DNA from: JAJTHY01 sp964458795
Lineage (GTDB): Bacteria > Pseudomonadota > Alphaproteobacteria > Rickettsiales > Midichloriaceae
NCBI GenBank assembly: GCA_964458795.1
Contig: CAYWJW010000012.1
Span: 1 to 33,072, forward strand
Length of the DNA: 33,072 nt
Reading direction: 5' to 3'
In this document: piece by piece, positions 15,907 to 23,369 of the stretch
Layout of the letters: every line of letters begins with the position of its first letter
Numbering within the stretch: the stretch's first letter is position 1
Notes under the pieces: model-generated
Seen by the model: only the letters and a program-made list of their open reading frames with translations
What the model was told of the DNA's origin: nothing
Database searches by the model: none
Position numbers and translations under genes: made by a program

Positions 15907-16659
15907 ATGGACTTCACAAAAATGCATGGTATAGGTAATGATTTTGTTATAGTAAACAATATAGGTAAGCCAAGGCTCGTATTAACTAAGGATGAAATTA
16001 TGAATCTATGTAATCGCAACTATGGCATAGGGTGCGATCAACTAGTCATGTTGGAATCATCAGAAGACGCTGATTGTAACATGTATATATATAATCCAGA
16101 AGGCTCAGAGTCGGGTGCTTGCGGTAATGCAACAAGATGTGTTGCCAAGTTATTAGGGCTTAAGGAAAGTACAGTTCGAGTAGGAAATAGAAAACTCATA
16201 GCTACTTTACACGAAGATGGCGAGGTAAGTGTTGATATGGGGCCATATATTCAAGGTCAGTCGCTTGGGGTTCTTGGGTATCAAGGTTATATGGTAAATA
16301 TTGGTAACCCGCATTTTGTGACATTTATAACCCACCTTGATTTGTTCGATCTTAAAAGCATTGGGCCGCGACTTGAACATCATCCAATATTTCCAGAGCA
16401 TGCCAATATCAATTTTGTTGAGATTACTGCTAGCAACACAATCAAACTTAGAGTTTGGGAACGTGGTGCAGGTGAGACTCTGGCTTGCGGTAGCGGGGCT
16501 TGTGCTTCTTCTATAGTAGCGCATAAGTCTATGGGGCTTGAAAGTCAAATAACGGTCGCACTTCCAGGTGGCAGTTTAACTACACAGGTAAAAAGTGATA
16601 AGGTAATAATGAGTGGGCCCGCACAAAAAATTTTCACCGGCCGGTGGGAATGGAGCTGA
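15907..16659 (+). CDS. dapF: Diaminopimelate epimerase DapF
   Basis: DapF interconverts LL- and meso-diaminopimelate for lysine and peptidoglycan synthesis, without cofactor, using two cysteines. The 250-residue protein has MDFTKMHGIGNDFVIVNN at the start, ESGACGNATRC with C72, and ETLACGSGACAS with C195. GNPHFVTFI and PEHANINFVE are further family marks. It is a little short (usually about 275). It follows the metallopeptidase gene by 4 bp and is the last gene of the folD cluster. A dispersed repeat begins 30 bp after its stop. Confidence 0.97.
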   Translation: MDFTKMHGIGNDFVIVNNIGKPRLVLTKDEIMNLCNRNYGIGCDQLVMLESSEDADCNMYIYNPEGSESGACGNATRCVAKLLGLKESTVRVGNRKLIATLHEDGEVSVDMGPYIQGQSLGVLGYQGYMVNIGNPHFVTFITHLDLFDLKSIGPRLEHHPIFPEHANINFVEITASNTIKLRVWERGAGETLACGSGACASSIVAHKSMGLESQITVALPGGSLTTQVKSDKVIMSGPAQKIFTGRWEWS

Positions 16660-16688
16660 AAGCCTCATACTATAAGCTGTCAAAGCGT

Positions 16689-16768
16689 TCAATTATTTTT
16701 TAAGTAGGGACTTCCATTGCTACCTGTAAGTCAGGTATACTAATAAATATAAGATGAGAGAAGTTGTT
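16689..16768 (+). repeat. Dispersed 3'-flanking repeat, copy B (after dapF)
   Basis: Read on the minus strand this stretch matches copies A, C and D: CTTATATTTATTAGTATAC, a CTGACT variant, and ATGGAAGTCCCT. In dapF sense the AT-rich end comes first, so its orientation to the upstream gene is the same as for the other copies. It is followed by the hairpin at 16785. Both belong to the 356-bp gene-free stretch 16660-17015. Confidence 0.8.
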
Positions 16769-16784
16769 TAAAAAAGAAAAAGTC

Positions 16785-16805
16785 ATCCTGAACTCGTTTC
16801 AGGAT
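16785..16805. repeat. Short palindromic repeat TCATCCTGAA/TTCAGGATCTC
   Basis: ATCCTGAA (16785-16792) pairs with TTCAGGAT (16798-16805) around CTCGT. Nearly the same unit occurs at 27950-27970, also just after a copy of the dispersed repeat, and a degenerate form at 19186-19213. Confidence 0.75.
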
Positions 16806-16838
16806 CTCCCTGAGACCAGGTAATGCGCTGTTTCCACC

Positions 16839-16922
16839 TGTTATTTAAAAACAAAACCTAGGAAATATGCGGCATCTACCTGTTAAAACAGCTATAACAT
16901 ATATGGAATTTTTTAAATAACA
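16839..16922. repeat. Inverted repeat upstream of the orphan cassette
   Basis: TGTTATTTAAAAA at 16839-16851 and its exact reverse complement TTTTTAAATAACA at 16910-16922 bracket 58 bp. Inside lies a small hairpin, CTGTTAAAACAG. It may be a degenerate fold-back element at the left border of the orphan gene cassette; function unknown. Confidence 0.6.
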
Positions 16923-16961
16923 ATTGGTTACTTGGAAATGTAAATCTTAACATTTCAGCAA

Positions 16962-16990
16962 TTGACATCTATTTCAGATAAATAAATAAT
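16962..16990 (+). promoter_or_regulatory. Sigma70-like promoter of the orphan cassette
   Basis: A perfect TTGACA at 16962-16967, a 17-bp spacer and AATAAT at 16985-16990 lie 25 bp before the ATG at 17016. It probably drives the genes at 17016 and 17674, perhaps also 18473. Confidence 0.6.
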
Positions 16991-17015
16991 TCCGTAACAA
17001 TAAGAGGTTAATATT

Positions 17016-17684
17016 ATGAAAGGCACATGTGAGGAATTTTACGATACTTGGAGAGATATTAGGAATATAAGATATATGGCAGATCCAAAAGCTGTCCCTG
17101 CAGAAGAGGCTAAGAAGAAAAATGCAGCTTATAAAATAGCCAGAGACGATCAATATAAAAAGCAATTTGCTAAGAAATACTCTGATTATTTCGAGGAGAT
17201 GCAAGAGAAGGATCGACTCAAAAATTTTCCTATAAAACGTATAATAGCACCATTTCATATGGTTGAGTTTGGCAAAGAGCATGTTTCTCCCTTCAGTATA
17301 TTGCCATATAAGCCAAAAACTGTAGAAGAGTTTAATAACTTATTTTACTCTTCTCAAAATAAAAAACAGGCAGCAACGGCGTTATGTGTGATTGGCTTTG
17401 ATCTATTGATAATATCTGCTTTTAACGTACCGCTTATATTAAAATTAACCTGCGTAGGATTAATGAGCACCTATGCTGCTTACACTATGTATGAGCGAAG
17501 TTTAGAAAAGCCATGCGAATACACATATGTACCATATACATTAGAACAAATCATAAGTGGCATAGAAAAATTTAATAGCTCTGATGTGTACTACATAAGG
17601 TATCCAAATTGTGGAAGAAAATTTAGTAAACACAGCCGTATTATGGCGATTGAAAATAATGGAGAAATTACAAATGAGAGATAA
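17016..17684 (+). CDS. Orphan protein with central hydrophobic hairpin
   Basis: I do not recognise this 222-residue protein. It starts at an ATG with GAGG eight to nine bases upstream. There is no signal peptide. Residues 1-115 are highly charged and rich in lysine and tyrosine. Two hydrophobic segments are almost fused at about 119-137 (ATALCVIGFDLLIISAF) and 138-157 (VPLILKLTCVGLMSTYAAY). The C-terminal 60 residues are polar with conserved-looking tyrosines (EYTYVPYTLEQIISG). It is the first of three co-directional orphan genes between dapF and tsaD; the next gene overlaps it by 11 bp. Confidence 0.68.
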   Translation: MKGTCEEFYDTWRDIRNIRYMADPKAVPAEEAKKKNAAYKIARDDQYKKQFAKKYSDYFEEMQEKDRLKNFPIKRIIAPFHMVEFGKEHVSPFSILPYKPKTVEEFNNLFYSSQNKKQAATALCVIGFDLLIISAFNVPLILKLTCVGLMSTYAAYTMYERSLEKPCEYTYVPYTLEQIISGIEKFNSSDVYYIRYPNCGRKFSKHSRIMAIENNGEITNER

Positions 17685-18444
17685 TACCCCTGAGTCTACT
17701 ATTATAAATAGTGCTGAAGATTTTAATGCAGAGGCAATATTAAATTCAATAATGGAAGAATTTGAACAAGCAATGCAGGATGCTCGTGAATTGCAGTACT
17801 CTGCGACTTTATTACCTGAACGTAAGGATGGACCTAAACAAGCACCATTCATGCCAAAAAGCTTTTTGGACCCAAGGTTGCAAGTTACAAAGGATCTACA
17901 TGCTGTATCATATGTGAAGTTGTCCAATAAATTTATGACTGAGAAAAGCAATAGATTGGCCGCATATAGAGAGCATGCCTTTCTAATCATACAAACGCAT
18001 AAGAGGATATATCGTGCCGAAGTTGATCAACATCCTAAGGTGAAAGATCGCGAGCTATTAGTTGTGCAAAGGACTCATGAACTTTTTGATGACCAAGAGC
18101 ACTTTATTAGAGCTTGTAAAGCCGCCTTGAAGGGGCTTATACCGGAAGAAGAAGCACTAGAAAAAGCACCACTTTATCATTGGACCTGGCTTGTAAGCAA
18201 AGAAAAGGTTGCCGAACTACTAGCAGATATAGAAAAGGATAGAGGAGATAATAAACAAGATGCACAACCATTTCCTTATTTCCGACCTGGTAATGAAAGT
18301 ATTTTCAATCCTGAGAAACTCCCAAGTACAATTAAAACAGCATTATCAGGTATGGGAGCTTATGTAGCATCGGATGTTACGCGAATTGCTGTGGATAAAG
18401 TGTTTGAGTTAACTGTTATATCCTCAATATTTAGATATATGTAA
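17674..18444 (+). CDS. Orphan soluble protein, second gene of the cassette
   Basis: I do not recognise this protein. Of the possible starts, the ATG at 17674 has GGAG nine bases upstream and gives 256 residues (MRDNTPESTIINSAEDF); upstream ATGs at 17611 and 17659 lie inside the previous gene. It overlaps that gene by 11 bp, so the two are probably co-translated. The protein is mostly helical and charged, with no signal peptide and no strong membrane segment. The stretch around residues 110-150 is rich in histidine and arginine (YREHAFLIIQTHKRIY, VVQRTHELFDDQEHFIRAC), and an aromatic PLYHWTWLV follows. No catalytic motif stands out. Confidence 0.62.
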   Translation: MRDNTPESTIINSAEDFNAEAILNSIMEEFEQAMQDARELQYSATLLPERKDGPKQAPFMPKSFLDPRLQVTKDLHAVSYVKLSNKFMTEKSNRLAAYREHAFLIIQTHKRIYRAEVDQHPKVKDRELLVVQRTHELFDDQEHFIRACKAALKGLIPEEEALEKAPLYHWTWLVSKEKVAELLADIEKDRGDNKQDAQPFPYFRPGNESIFNPEKLPSTIKTALSGMGAYVASDVTRIAVDKVFELTVISSIFRYM

Positions 18445-18472
18445 GCAAGTCATTCGAAAAGAGCCTAATGCT

Positions 18473-19159
18473 ATGGAAAAATTATGGCTTTTTTGTTACG
18501 GACTTATGGCCGCAAATTATATAGCAAGGTATGGCTCCTATAAGATATTAAAAGGCGCTATGGATATCGCAAAACCAACTGTAGAAAAGCCCAAGTACCA
18601 CAGCTGTGCGACCTGGGCTCTTGAAAAACTCCATAACCTCGATATTCCAGAAATCAACAAAACCATAGAACCTGGGTTATTTGCTGCATTAGTAAATCAA
18701 TTGGCGTACATTCCTAGTTTTAATGTTGGGGACAATGCGGAGGCGTTGAGAACATCAAAGGTTTTGACTAAAACGGTGCTAGCGTCATTTTATAAGAATT
18801 GCGTTCCTGAGCAGGTTAAAGAAGAAGCTATAAATCCTTATATAAGCATGATGAAATATGGCGCTGAAGAGATAAGAAATGGTTTGTTGATAGGTGGTAG
18901 TACGGGAAGTATACTAGGGAGTACTGCTTTTGCATCATGCTGTATGGGCAAATCTGATAGAAGTCTTGCTGTAGTGCTTGGGGGTAGTGCTATTGGTGCT
19001 ACTACTGCTGTAGTAGGAACGCAAGGCATAAAACAGCACGCTACTGCTGCAAAAGAATTAATGAATAACTCGTGGGTGGAAAAGACGCAGCCCAGTATCA
19101 TAGAGCCACAAGGGGAAGATATACAAGGCTATAATAATGGAGGCTGCACTCTTTTTTAG
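18473..19159 (+). CDS. Orphan protein with glycine-rich hairpin and C-terminal CTLF (CaaX-like)
   Basis: I do not recognise this 228-residue protein. It begins MEKLWLFCYGLMAANYIARY, a weakly hydrophobic start without a clear cleavage site. Two glycine/serine-rich hydrophobic segments lie at about 137-158 (NGLLIGGSTGSILGSTAFAS) and 165-185 (LAVVLGGSAIGATTAVVG), of glycine-zipper type. The last residues are NNGGCTLF, that is C225-T-L-F, which fits a CaaX box (C, any, aliphatic, X) with X = F, a residue accepted by eukaryotic prenyltransferases. Some effectors of intracellular bacteria use this trick; whether it applies here is unknown. It starts 28 bp after the previous gene and is followed by a terminator-like hairpin. 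Confidence 0.66.
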   Translation: MEKLWLFCYGLMAANYIARYGSYKILKGAMDIAKPTVEKPKYHSCATWALEKLHNLDIPEINKTIEPGLFAALVNQLAYIPSFNVGDNAEALRTSKVLTKTVLASFYKNCVPEQVKEEAINPYISMMKYGAEEIRNGLLIGGSTGSILGSTAFASCCMGKSDRSLAVVLGGSAIGATTAVVGTQGIKQHATAAKELMNNSWVEKTQPSIIEPQGEDIQGYNNGGCTLF

Positions 19160-19185
19160 GTTGTTTATAACTTTTCTTGATATTG

Positions 19186-19213
19186 TTTCAGGATCTTCCT
19201 TAAGATGCTGAAA
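19186..19213 (+). terminator. Hairpin after the orphan cassette, degenerate palindromic repeat
   Basis: TTTCAGGATCTT at 19186-19197 pairs with AAGATGCTGAAA at 19202-19213 (one mismatch, CCTT loop), 27 bp after the stop at 19159. It shares TTTCAGGATCT with the palindromes at 16785 and 27950. It has no T-tract, so termination is inferred from position. Confidence 0.5.
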
Positions 19214-19319
19214 TAAATTCAGTATGAAAGGCTATAAAGCCAGGGGGTAAACCTGTAAAAATAACAGGCAGAAGGTATTGATGGGTTAAAGCTTTTAAAT
19301 TATAGCTATTTAGGCTATA

Positions 19320-19480
19320 ATACCAAGACTCACAAATAATTAAGTGAATGCGCCTCATCTTTTGATTTTTTTAGTCGTCGCGGAACACCTAAAATATGTA
19401 CAATATTATAGGTGTTCCGCGACTTCCCAAAAAACCAAAATCTATCGCGCATTCACTTAATTATTTGTGGGTCTTGGTAT
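19320..19480. repeat. 161-bp nested perfect-centre palindrome (MITE-like) before tsaD
   Basis: Outer arms of 34 bp at 19320-19353 and 19447-19480 are reverse complements with one mismatch (pairable as G-U in RNA). Inner arms GTCGCGGAACACCTA (19377-19391) and its exact complement (19409-19423) share the same centre, position 19400, and an innermost AATAT/ATATT pair flanks loop GTACA. The 23-bp stretches between the arms also match at about 13 of 23 positions. Ends read TACCAAG...CTTGGTA, so a TA target duplication is possible. No open frame or transposase is inside. The right end supplies TATAAT at 19478-19483, about 26 bp before the tsaD start. It is the main content of the gene-free stretch 19160-19508. 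Confidence 0.93.
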
Positions 19481-19508
19481 AATTACTGCAAAACTTGGTG
19501 CAGATTGC

Positions 19509-20546
19509 ATGAAAATTCTTGGTATAGAAACTAGTTGTGACGAAACTGCAATGGCTATCGTAAATGATGCTAAAGAAGTTATAGCACATGCTCTTTCATC
19601 CCAAATTGGTAACCACCAAAAATATGGTGGAGTTGTTCCGGAGCTCGCCTCGCGCAATCATCTGGATGCTACACCACAGATTTACCGGGATACTATTAGA
19701 GCCGCTGGGATTGATCCTAAGAGTTTGGATGCTATTGCTGTAACAGCAGGACCAGGATTAATAGGAGGCATATTGGTTGGGGTAATGTTTGCTAAAGGGT
19801 TGGCACTTAGTATTAATAAGCCGATTATAGCTGTCAATCACTTGGAGGGGCATGCTCTCACTGCGAGATTTAGTTCAAGTGTAGAATTTCCATACCTTAT
19901 GCTACTGGTTTCTGGTGGGCACTGTCAGATACTAGAAGTAATGGGAGTTGGTAATTATAATATGCTGGGCAAAACCAGAGACGATGCGGTTGGAGAAGCA
20001 TTTGATAAAGTTGCTAAAATGTTAGGGCTTCCATACCCCGGTGGGCCTATAATTGAGAAGCTTGCCAGAGTTGGTAATGATAGAGCTATAAATTTACCAG
20101 TGCCTATAATACGGGATACAAAGTTTGAATTTTCATTTTCTGGACTCAAAAGTGCGGTAAAACGTTATGTAGATTCAACTGAGCCATTAACTGAAGCAGG
20201 GATAGCTGATGTTTGTGCTACTTTTCAGCGAGTAGTTGCTGATGTGCTTTGTGACAGAGTAGTTAATGCTGTGGCTGCATTTAGAGTAAAGTATCCAAGA
20301 TCGAACACATTAGTAATTGCTGGAGGTGTTGCGGCTAATCAATATATCAAAGCTCGTATAAGTGAAGCAGTAGGAGAAGAATTTAATATAATAACTCCAC
20401 CTATAGAATTATGTACAGACAATGGCATTATGATTGCCTGGGCAGGTATGGAAAGATTTAGGTGTGGACTGTCAAATGATTTGGATTTCGAGCCAAGGTC
20501 GCGTTGGCCATTAGAGCAGCTTAAAGAATGGAGAATTAATGAGTAA
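19509..20546 (+). CDS. tsaD: tRNA N6-threonylcarbamoyladenosine transferase TsaD
   Basis: TsaD transfers the threonylcarbamoyl group to A37 of ANN-decoding tRNAs, with TsaB and TsaE. The 345-residue protein starts MKILGIETSCDETAMAIVND at the ATG at 19509; an in-frame ATG at 19467 lies inside the palindrome and adds 14 residues foreign to the family. Metal ligands are H111 and H115 in VNHLEGHALTAR; other marks are KYGGVVPELASRNH, LVSGGHCQILEV, KTRDDAVGEAFDKVAKMLGL, FSGLKSAVKR and TDNGIMIAWAG. It overlaps rlmE by 8 bp. Its promoter region consists of the end of the palindrome, so that element may have replaced the native upstream sequence. Confidence 0.97.
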   Translation: MKILGIETSCDETAMAIVNDAKEVIAHALSSQIGNHQKYGGVVPELASRNHLDATPQIYRDTIRAAGIDPKSLDAIAVTAGPGLIGGILVGVMFAKGLALSINKPIIAVNHLEGHALTARFSSSVEFPYLMLLVSGGHCQILEVMGVGNYNMLGKTRDDAVGEAFDKVAKMLGLPYPGGPIIEKLARVGNDRAINLPVPIIRDTKFEFSFSGLKSAVKRYVDSTEPLTEAGIADVCATFQRVVADVLCDRVVNAVAAFRVKYPRSNTLVIAGGVAANQYIKARISEAVGEEFNIITPPIELCTDNGIMIAWAGMERFRCGLSNDLDFEPRSRWPLEQLKEWRINE

Positions 20547-21213
20547 AAATGAGTTTAAAGGATTTCGTAACCAAAAGCAGCAAGTGAGAACAGCTGAAGG
20601 CCGCAAGATGTCGTCAATCAAATGGCTGCATAGACACTTAAATGACCCATATGTTAGCCTAGCTAAAGCAAAGGGGTTTAGGTCGCGCGCTGCTTTTAAG
20701 TTAAAGGATATTTTTGAAAAGTATCCTGAGTTTAAACGAGCTAAGGTAATTGTTGATCTAGGATGCGCGCCTGGTGGTTGGTTGCAGGTGCTTATGGAGG
20801 TGTGCCCAAAGGCAACCCTAATTGGTTTAGACCTCAAAGAGGTTGAGCCAATTGATGGAGTGGAATTAATTGTAGGTGATTTCTTAGAAGAGACAAGCTT
20901 TCAAAAGCTTGAGCAGATTCTGCAGGATAAGAAAGTTGAATTGCTATTATCAGATATGGCTTCTAACTCCAGTGGAGACAAGGAGGTTGATCATTTCAGA
21001 AATGTTGAGCTGATAGAGATGGCTCTAGAATTAGGTAATAAACACCTTGAAAAAGGTGGCAATTTCGTTGCAAAATTTCTGCGCGGCAGGGAAGAAGAGG
21101 GTTTGCGCACAAAACTCAAGCAGTCCTTCAAATCTATAAAACTCTTCAAACCAAATACGAGCTATGCTGATTCTTCTGAAGTGTTCTTAATTTGCTTGAA
21201 TTTTAAGGGATAA
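20539..21213 (+). CDS. rlmE: 23S rRNA 2'-O-methyltransferase RlmE (FtsJ)
   Basis: RlmE methylates the 2'-OH of U2552 in 23S rRNA using S-adenosylmethionine and helps late 50S assembly. The 224-residue protein shows KGFRSRAAFKL, the SAM site VDLGCAPGGWLQV and SDMASNSSG. The catalytic K-D-K-E set is K54, D139, K179 (GGNFVAKF) and E214 (SSEVFL). The fourth motif reads DMAS in place of the usual DMAP. It overlaps tsaD by 8 bp and ends before a stem-loop that separates it from the converging paralog pair. Confidence 0.95.
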   Translation: MSKNEFKGFRNQKQQVRTAEGRKMSSIKWLHRHLNDPYVSLAKAKGFRSRAAFKLKDIFEKYPEFKRAKVIVDLGCAPGGWLQVLMEVCPKATLIGLDLKEVEPIDGVELIVGDFLEETSFQKLEQILQDKKVELLLSDMASNSSGDKEVDHFRNVELIEMALELGNKHLEKGGNFVAKFLRGREEEGLRTKLKQSFKSIKLFKPNTSYADSSEVFLICLNFKG

Positions 21214-21295
21214 AACTCGAGCTCTTAAATTACACAGAAGCAGACCATGCACAAAATTATTAACTCAAAATGACGCATATCCTTCCAAGCGAGCA

Positions 21296-21327
21296 GCAAG
21301 TGGAGTGTAAAATCCACTCCACATTGC
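21296..21327. terminator. Stem-loop between convergent rlmE and orphan paralogs
   Basis: GTGGAGTG (21300-21307) pairs exactly with CACTCCAC (21315-21322) around a 7-nt loop, extended by GCAA/TTGC with a one-base bulge. It lies in the 133-bp gap between two convergent genes and could end both transcripts, though no T-tract follows. Confidence 0.5.
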
Positions 21328-21346
21328 TAAACATAATTGCGAACTA

Positions 21347-22288
21347 CTATTTCGCTGGGGCGCCACTCAGTTCTTTTGCAGTGTTATTGACAAACTCAGC
21401 GAAACGAGGTCCTGTACTAGTTTTCAAATAGTTCAGTAACATAGGACGAGATTTCTCCCTTAAGTCTTCATCCACTATTGCTATACAGTAAGCTTCCAGA
21501 TCATTAAAACTTGTAACCTTCACTACATCTGGATTGACCATTGTTGTATTCACACTACTAGTTACAGCAGGAGTGCCACAAACATTGTTGATATGCTTAG
21601 TTAGAAAATTAAAAAGCTCTTTATAATCAGAGTTAGATACAGCTAATATATTTAGCATGTTACCGCACCTGCTTTCAGCCGACTCAACTGACTGTTTAAA
21701 ACAAGTAACGATATTTGTAGTTCCATCCGGTGCAAGAGGCAATTTATTTTTGTCAAAAACAACCATCCCACCACTTACCGATGCACAACCTCCGAGAGTG
21801 AACATTTGAATTATGCCAAGTGGATTGCTACATTTTATAGCTAAACATCCATCTGAAGCAATGCTGCCAAAGTCAAATCCTTCACCATTTCTAATGTATA
21901 CAGTATCCTTAGTTATAAGCAGAGATTTTCTTATTTCTTCTCCCATCAATCTTACTAAGCTCTCTACAACTTGGAGTTTTACTTGTTCGTCGTTAGATCT
22001 TAATGCGACCCTACATTTATATCCTCCTCCAACATTGGCAGAATATATAGTAACCTTAGGTAATGCTTTCTCTTCTTGACATCTAGCTTTCAAAGTCTCT
22101 TTGCCTTCTGGGCTTGCAGAAACTTTATAGAGTCCTTCGTCTGTGCGCGAGTGGCTAATACCCAGTTCATTTGCAATGACGGTTGCCGCAGTCTCAGAAG
22201 CAAAATAATAAGTAGTATTATCATTACTTAGCTTGTGCTCTCTTTGTACAACACCTTGTTTTTTTAACCAATCTTGAAATTCTTTCAT
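21347..22288 (-). CDS. Orphan protein, tandem paralog 1
   Basis: I do not recognise a family. The 313-residue protein has no signal peptide or membrane segment. It is a clear paralog of the gene upstream: shared blocks include DWLKKQGV (near residue 6), KVTIYSANV, GFDFGSIASDGCLAIKC (versus GFDYGSVEHNGSLAINC), NKLPLAPDGTTNIVTCF (versus DRLPLVADKKSNIVANF), FLTKH and GPRFAEFV near the end. It is rich in cysteines. The start ATG at 22288 has GAGG eight bases upstream. It lies 22 bp after its paralog, in one transcription unit ending at the stem-loop at 21296. No catalytic motif stands out. Confidence 0.72.
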   Translation of the reverse strand: MKEFQDWLKKQGVVQREHKLSNDNTTYYFASETAATVIANELGISHSRTDEGLYKVSASPEGKETLKARCQEEKALPKVTIYSANVGGGYKCRVALRSNDEQVKLQVVESLVRLMGEEIRKSLLITKDTVYIRNGEGFDFGSIASDGCLAIKCSNPLGIIQMFTLGGCASVSGGMVVFDKNKLPLAPDGTTNIVTCFKQSVESAESRCGNMLNILAVSNSDYKELFNFLTKHINNVCGTPAVTSSVNTTMVNPDVVKVTSFNDLEAYCIAIVDEDLREKSRPMLLNYLKTSTGPRFAEFVNNTAKELSGAPAK

Positions 22289-22310
22289 ATCAATATCCTC
22301 TTATATAAAT

Positions 22311-23273
22311 TTATAACTTGCCTAAGCTTTGTTCAGCCTGTACTACAAAATCGACAAAACTAGGTCCAACGCATTCCCGTATAGCATTTGATAATATGAT
22401 ACTATAGCTGTAAGAATCTCTCTCATCTCCACCATGCATCATACCACAAAACGCAGTTAATGACCTATGTTGCATCAAATTGATCGTAGTGTGTGTATGC
22501 TCTTTAAAGCACTTAGTCAAAAAATCCATGAGTTGATTACTGTCAAATCTTTCACAACTATCTCTTAATATCTTCACACATCTATTATCAATAGGATCTT
22601 GAAAATTGGCTACTATGTTCGACTTTTTATCAGCAACAAGTGGCAAGCGGTCTGGGTTAAAGATTATAAGGTTTCCTTGCAAATCTATATCTTTGCCGGT
22701 AAGCGACATCATGTGCCGCAAAGCCTCAGCTGCAGAAGACATACCGCAATTTATAGCTAAACTTCCATTATGCTCTACGCTTCCATAATCAAAACCTTTA
22801 TCTTTAATGGTGCCATTATTATTGTTGATGTATACAACAAGGTCATCACCGTAACTAAGCATGTCAGATGCTTCGTCTTCACCCATAACATTCACAAAGC
22901 CTTGAATAAAGTTTCCTTTTATTTTGGAATCGTTAAATTTAAACGCAGCTTTACAGCCTTCTTCTGCTTTTACAGCAGCAGAATATATCACAACTTTAGA
23001 TGGGTTCACATCCAAATCTTCACGCGCTCTTTTTAAGATTGCTTCCTGCTCAGGGCTGATTGCTAATCTATGAAATCCCCTAAATCTATCATTGCTCGCT
23101 TGTATCTTACTAGGTTGGGTGGCCGCTTTGAAGTAAGTATTTTCAAAAGCACGTGCCATCGCTAAGTCCTTAAACAAATAAACTTTTTCATTTGGCTCTA
23201 CAGCCATTTGAGTTTGTATCTTCTCAACACCTTGTTTATGTAACCAATTTCTGTACTTTGTATTATCCTTCAT
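22311..23273 (-). CDS. Orphan protein, tandem paralog 2
   Basis: This protein of about 320 residues has no recognised family, signal peptide or membrane segment. It shares the block order of the downstream paralog: NWLHKQGV, LAISPEQEAILK (versus KVSASPEGKETLK), KVVIYSAAV, a VNVMGEDEAS segment, GFDYGSVEHNGSLAINC, LPLVADKKSNIVANFQ, MDFLTKCF and GPSFVDFV. The two differ widely elsewhere, so the duplication is old. Two in-frame ATGs exist at 23279 and 23273; AGGAG touches the first and lies 6 bases before the second, so 23273 is preferred. It is the first gene of the pair; upstream lies a 96-bp gap to the SH3 gene. Confidence 0.72.
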   Translation of the reverse strand: MKDNTKYRNWLHKQGVEKIQTQMAVEPNEKVYLFKDLAMARAFENTYFKAATQPSKIQASNDRFRGFHRLAISPEQEAILKRAREDLDVNPSKVVIYSAAVKAEEGCKAAFKFNDSKIKGNFIQGFVNVMGEDEASDMLSYGDDLVVYINNNNGTIKDKGFDYGSVEHNGSLAINCGMSSAAEALRHMMSLTGKDIDLQGNLIIFNPDRLPLVADKKSNIVANFQDPIDNRCVKILRDSCERFDSNQLMDFLTKCFKEHTHTTINLMQHRSLTAFCGMMHGGDERDSYSYSIILSNAIRECVGPSFVDFVVQAEQSLGKL

Positions 23274-23369
23274 ATGCATCTCCTAATAAGTAACATTGTT
23301 ATGTTAATAAAATCGTGACGGCACTGTATCACATAGCTATTTGTTCGCAAGAAGATTATTTGCAAATAT

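Noticed and set aside
19320..19480. The palindrome as a complete insertion sequence or integrase attachment site
   Set aside because: It has no open frame and no tRNA or core-site duplication; only a non-autonomous element or a regulatory hairpin is supported.
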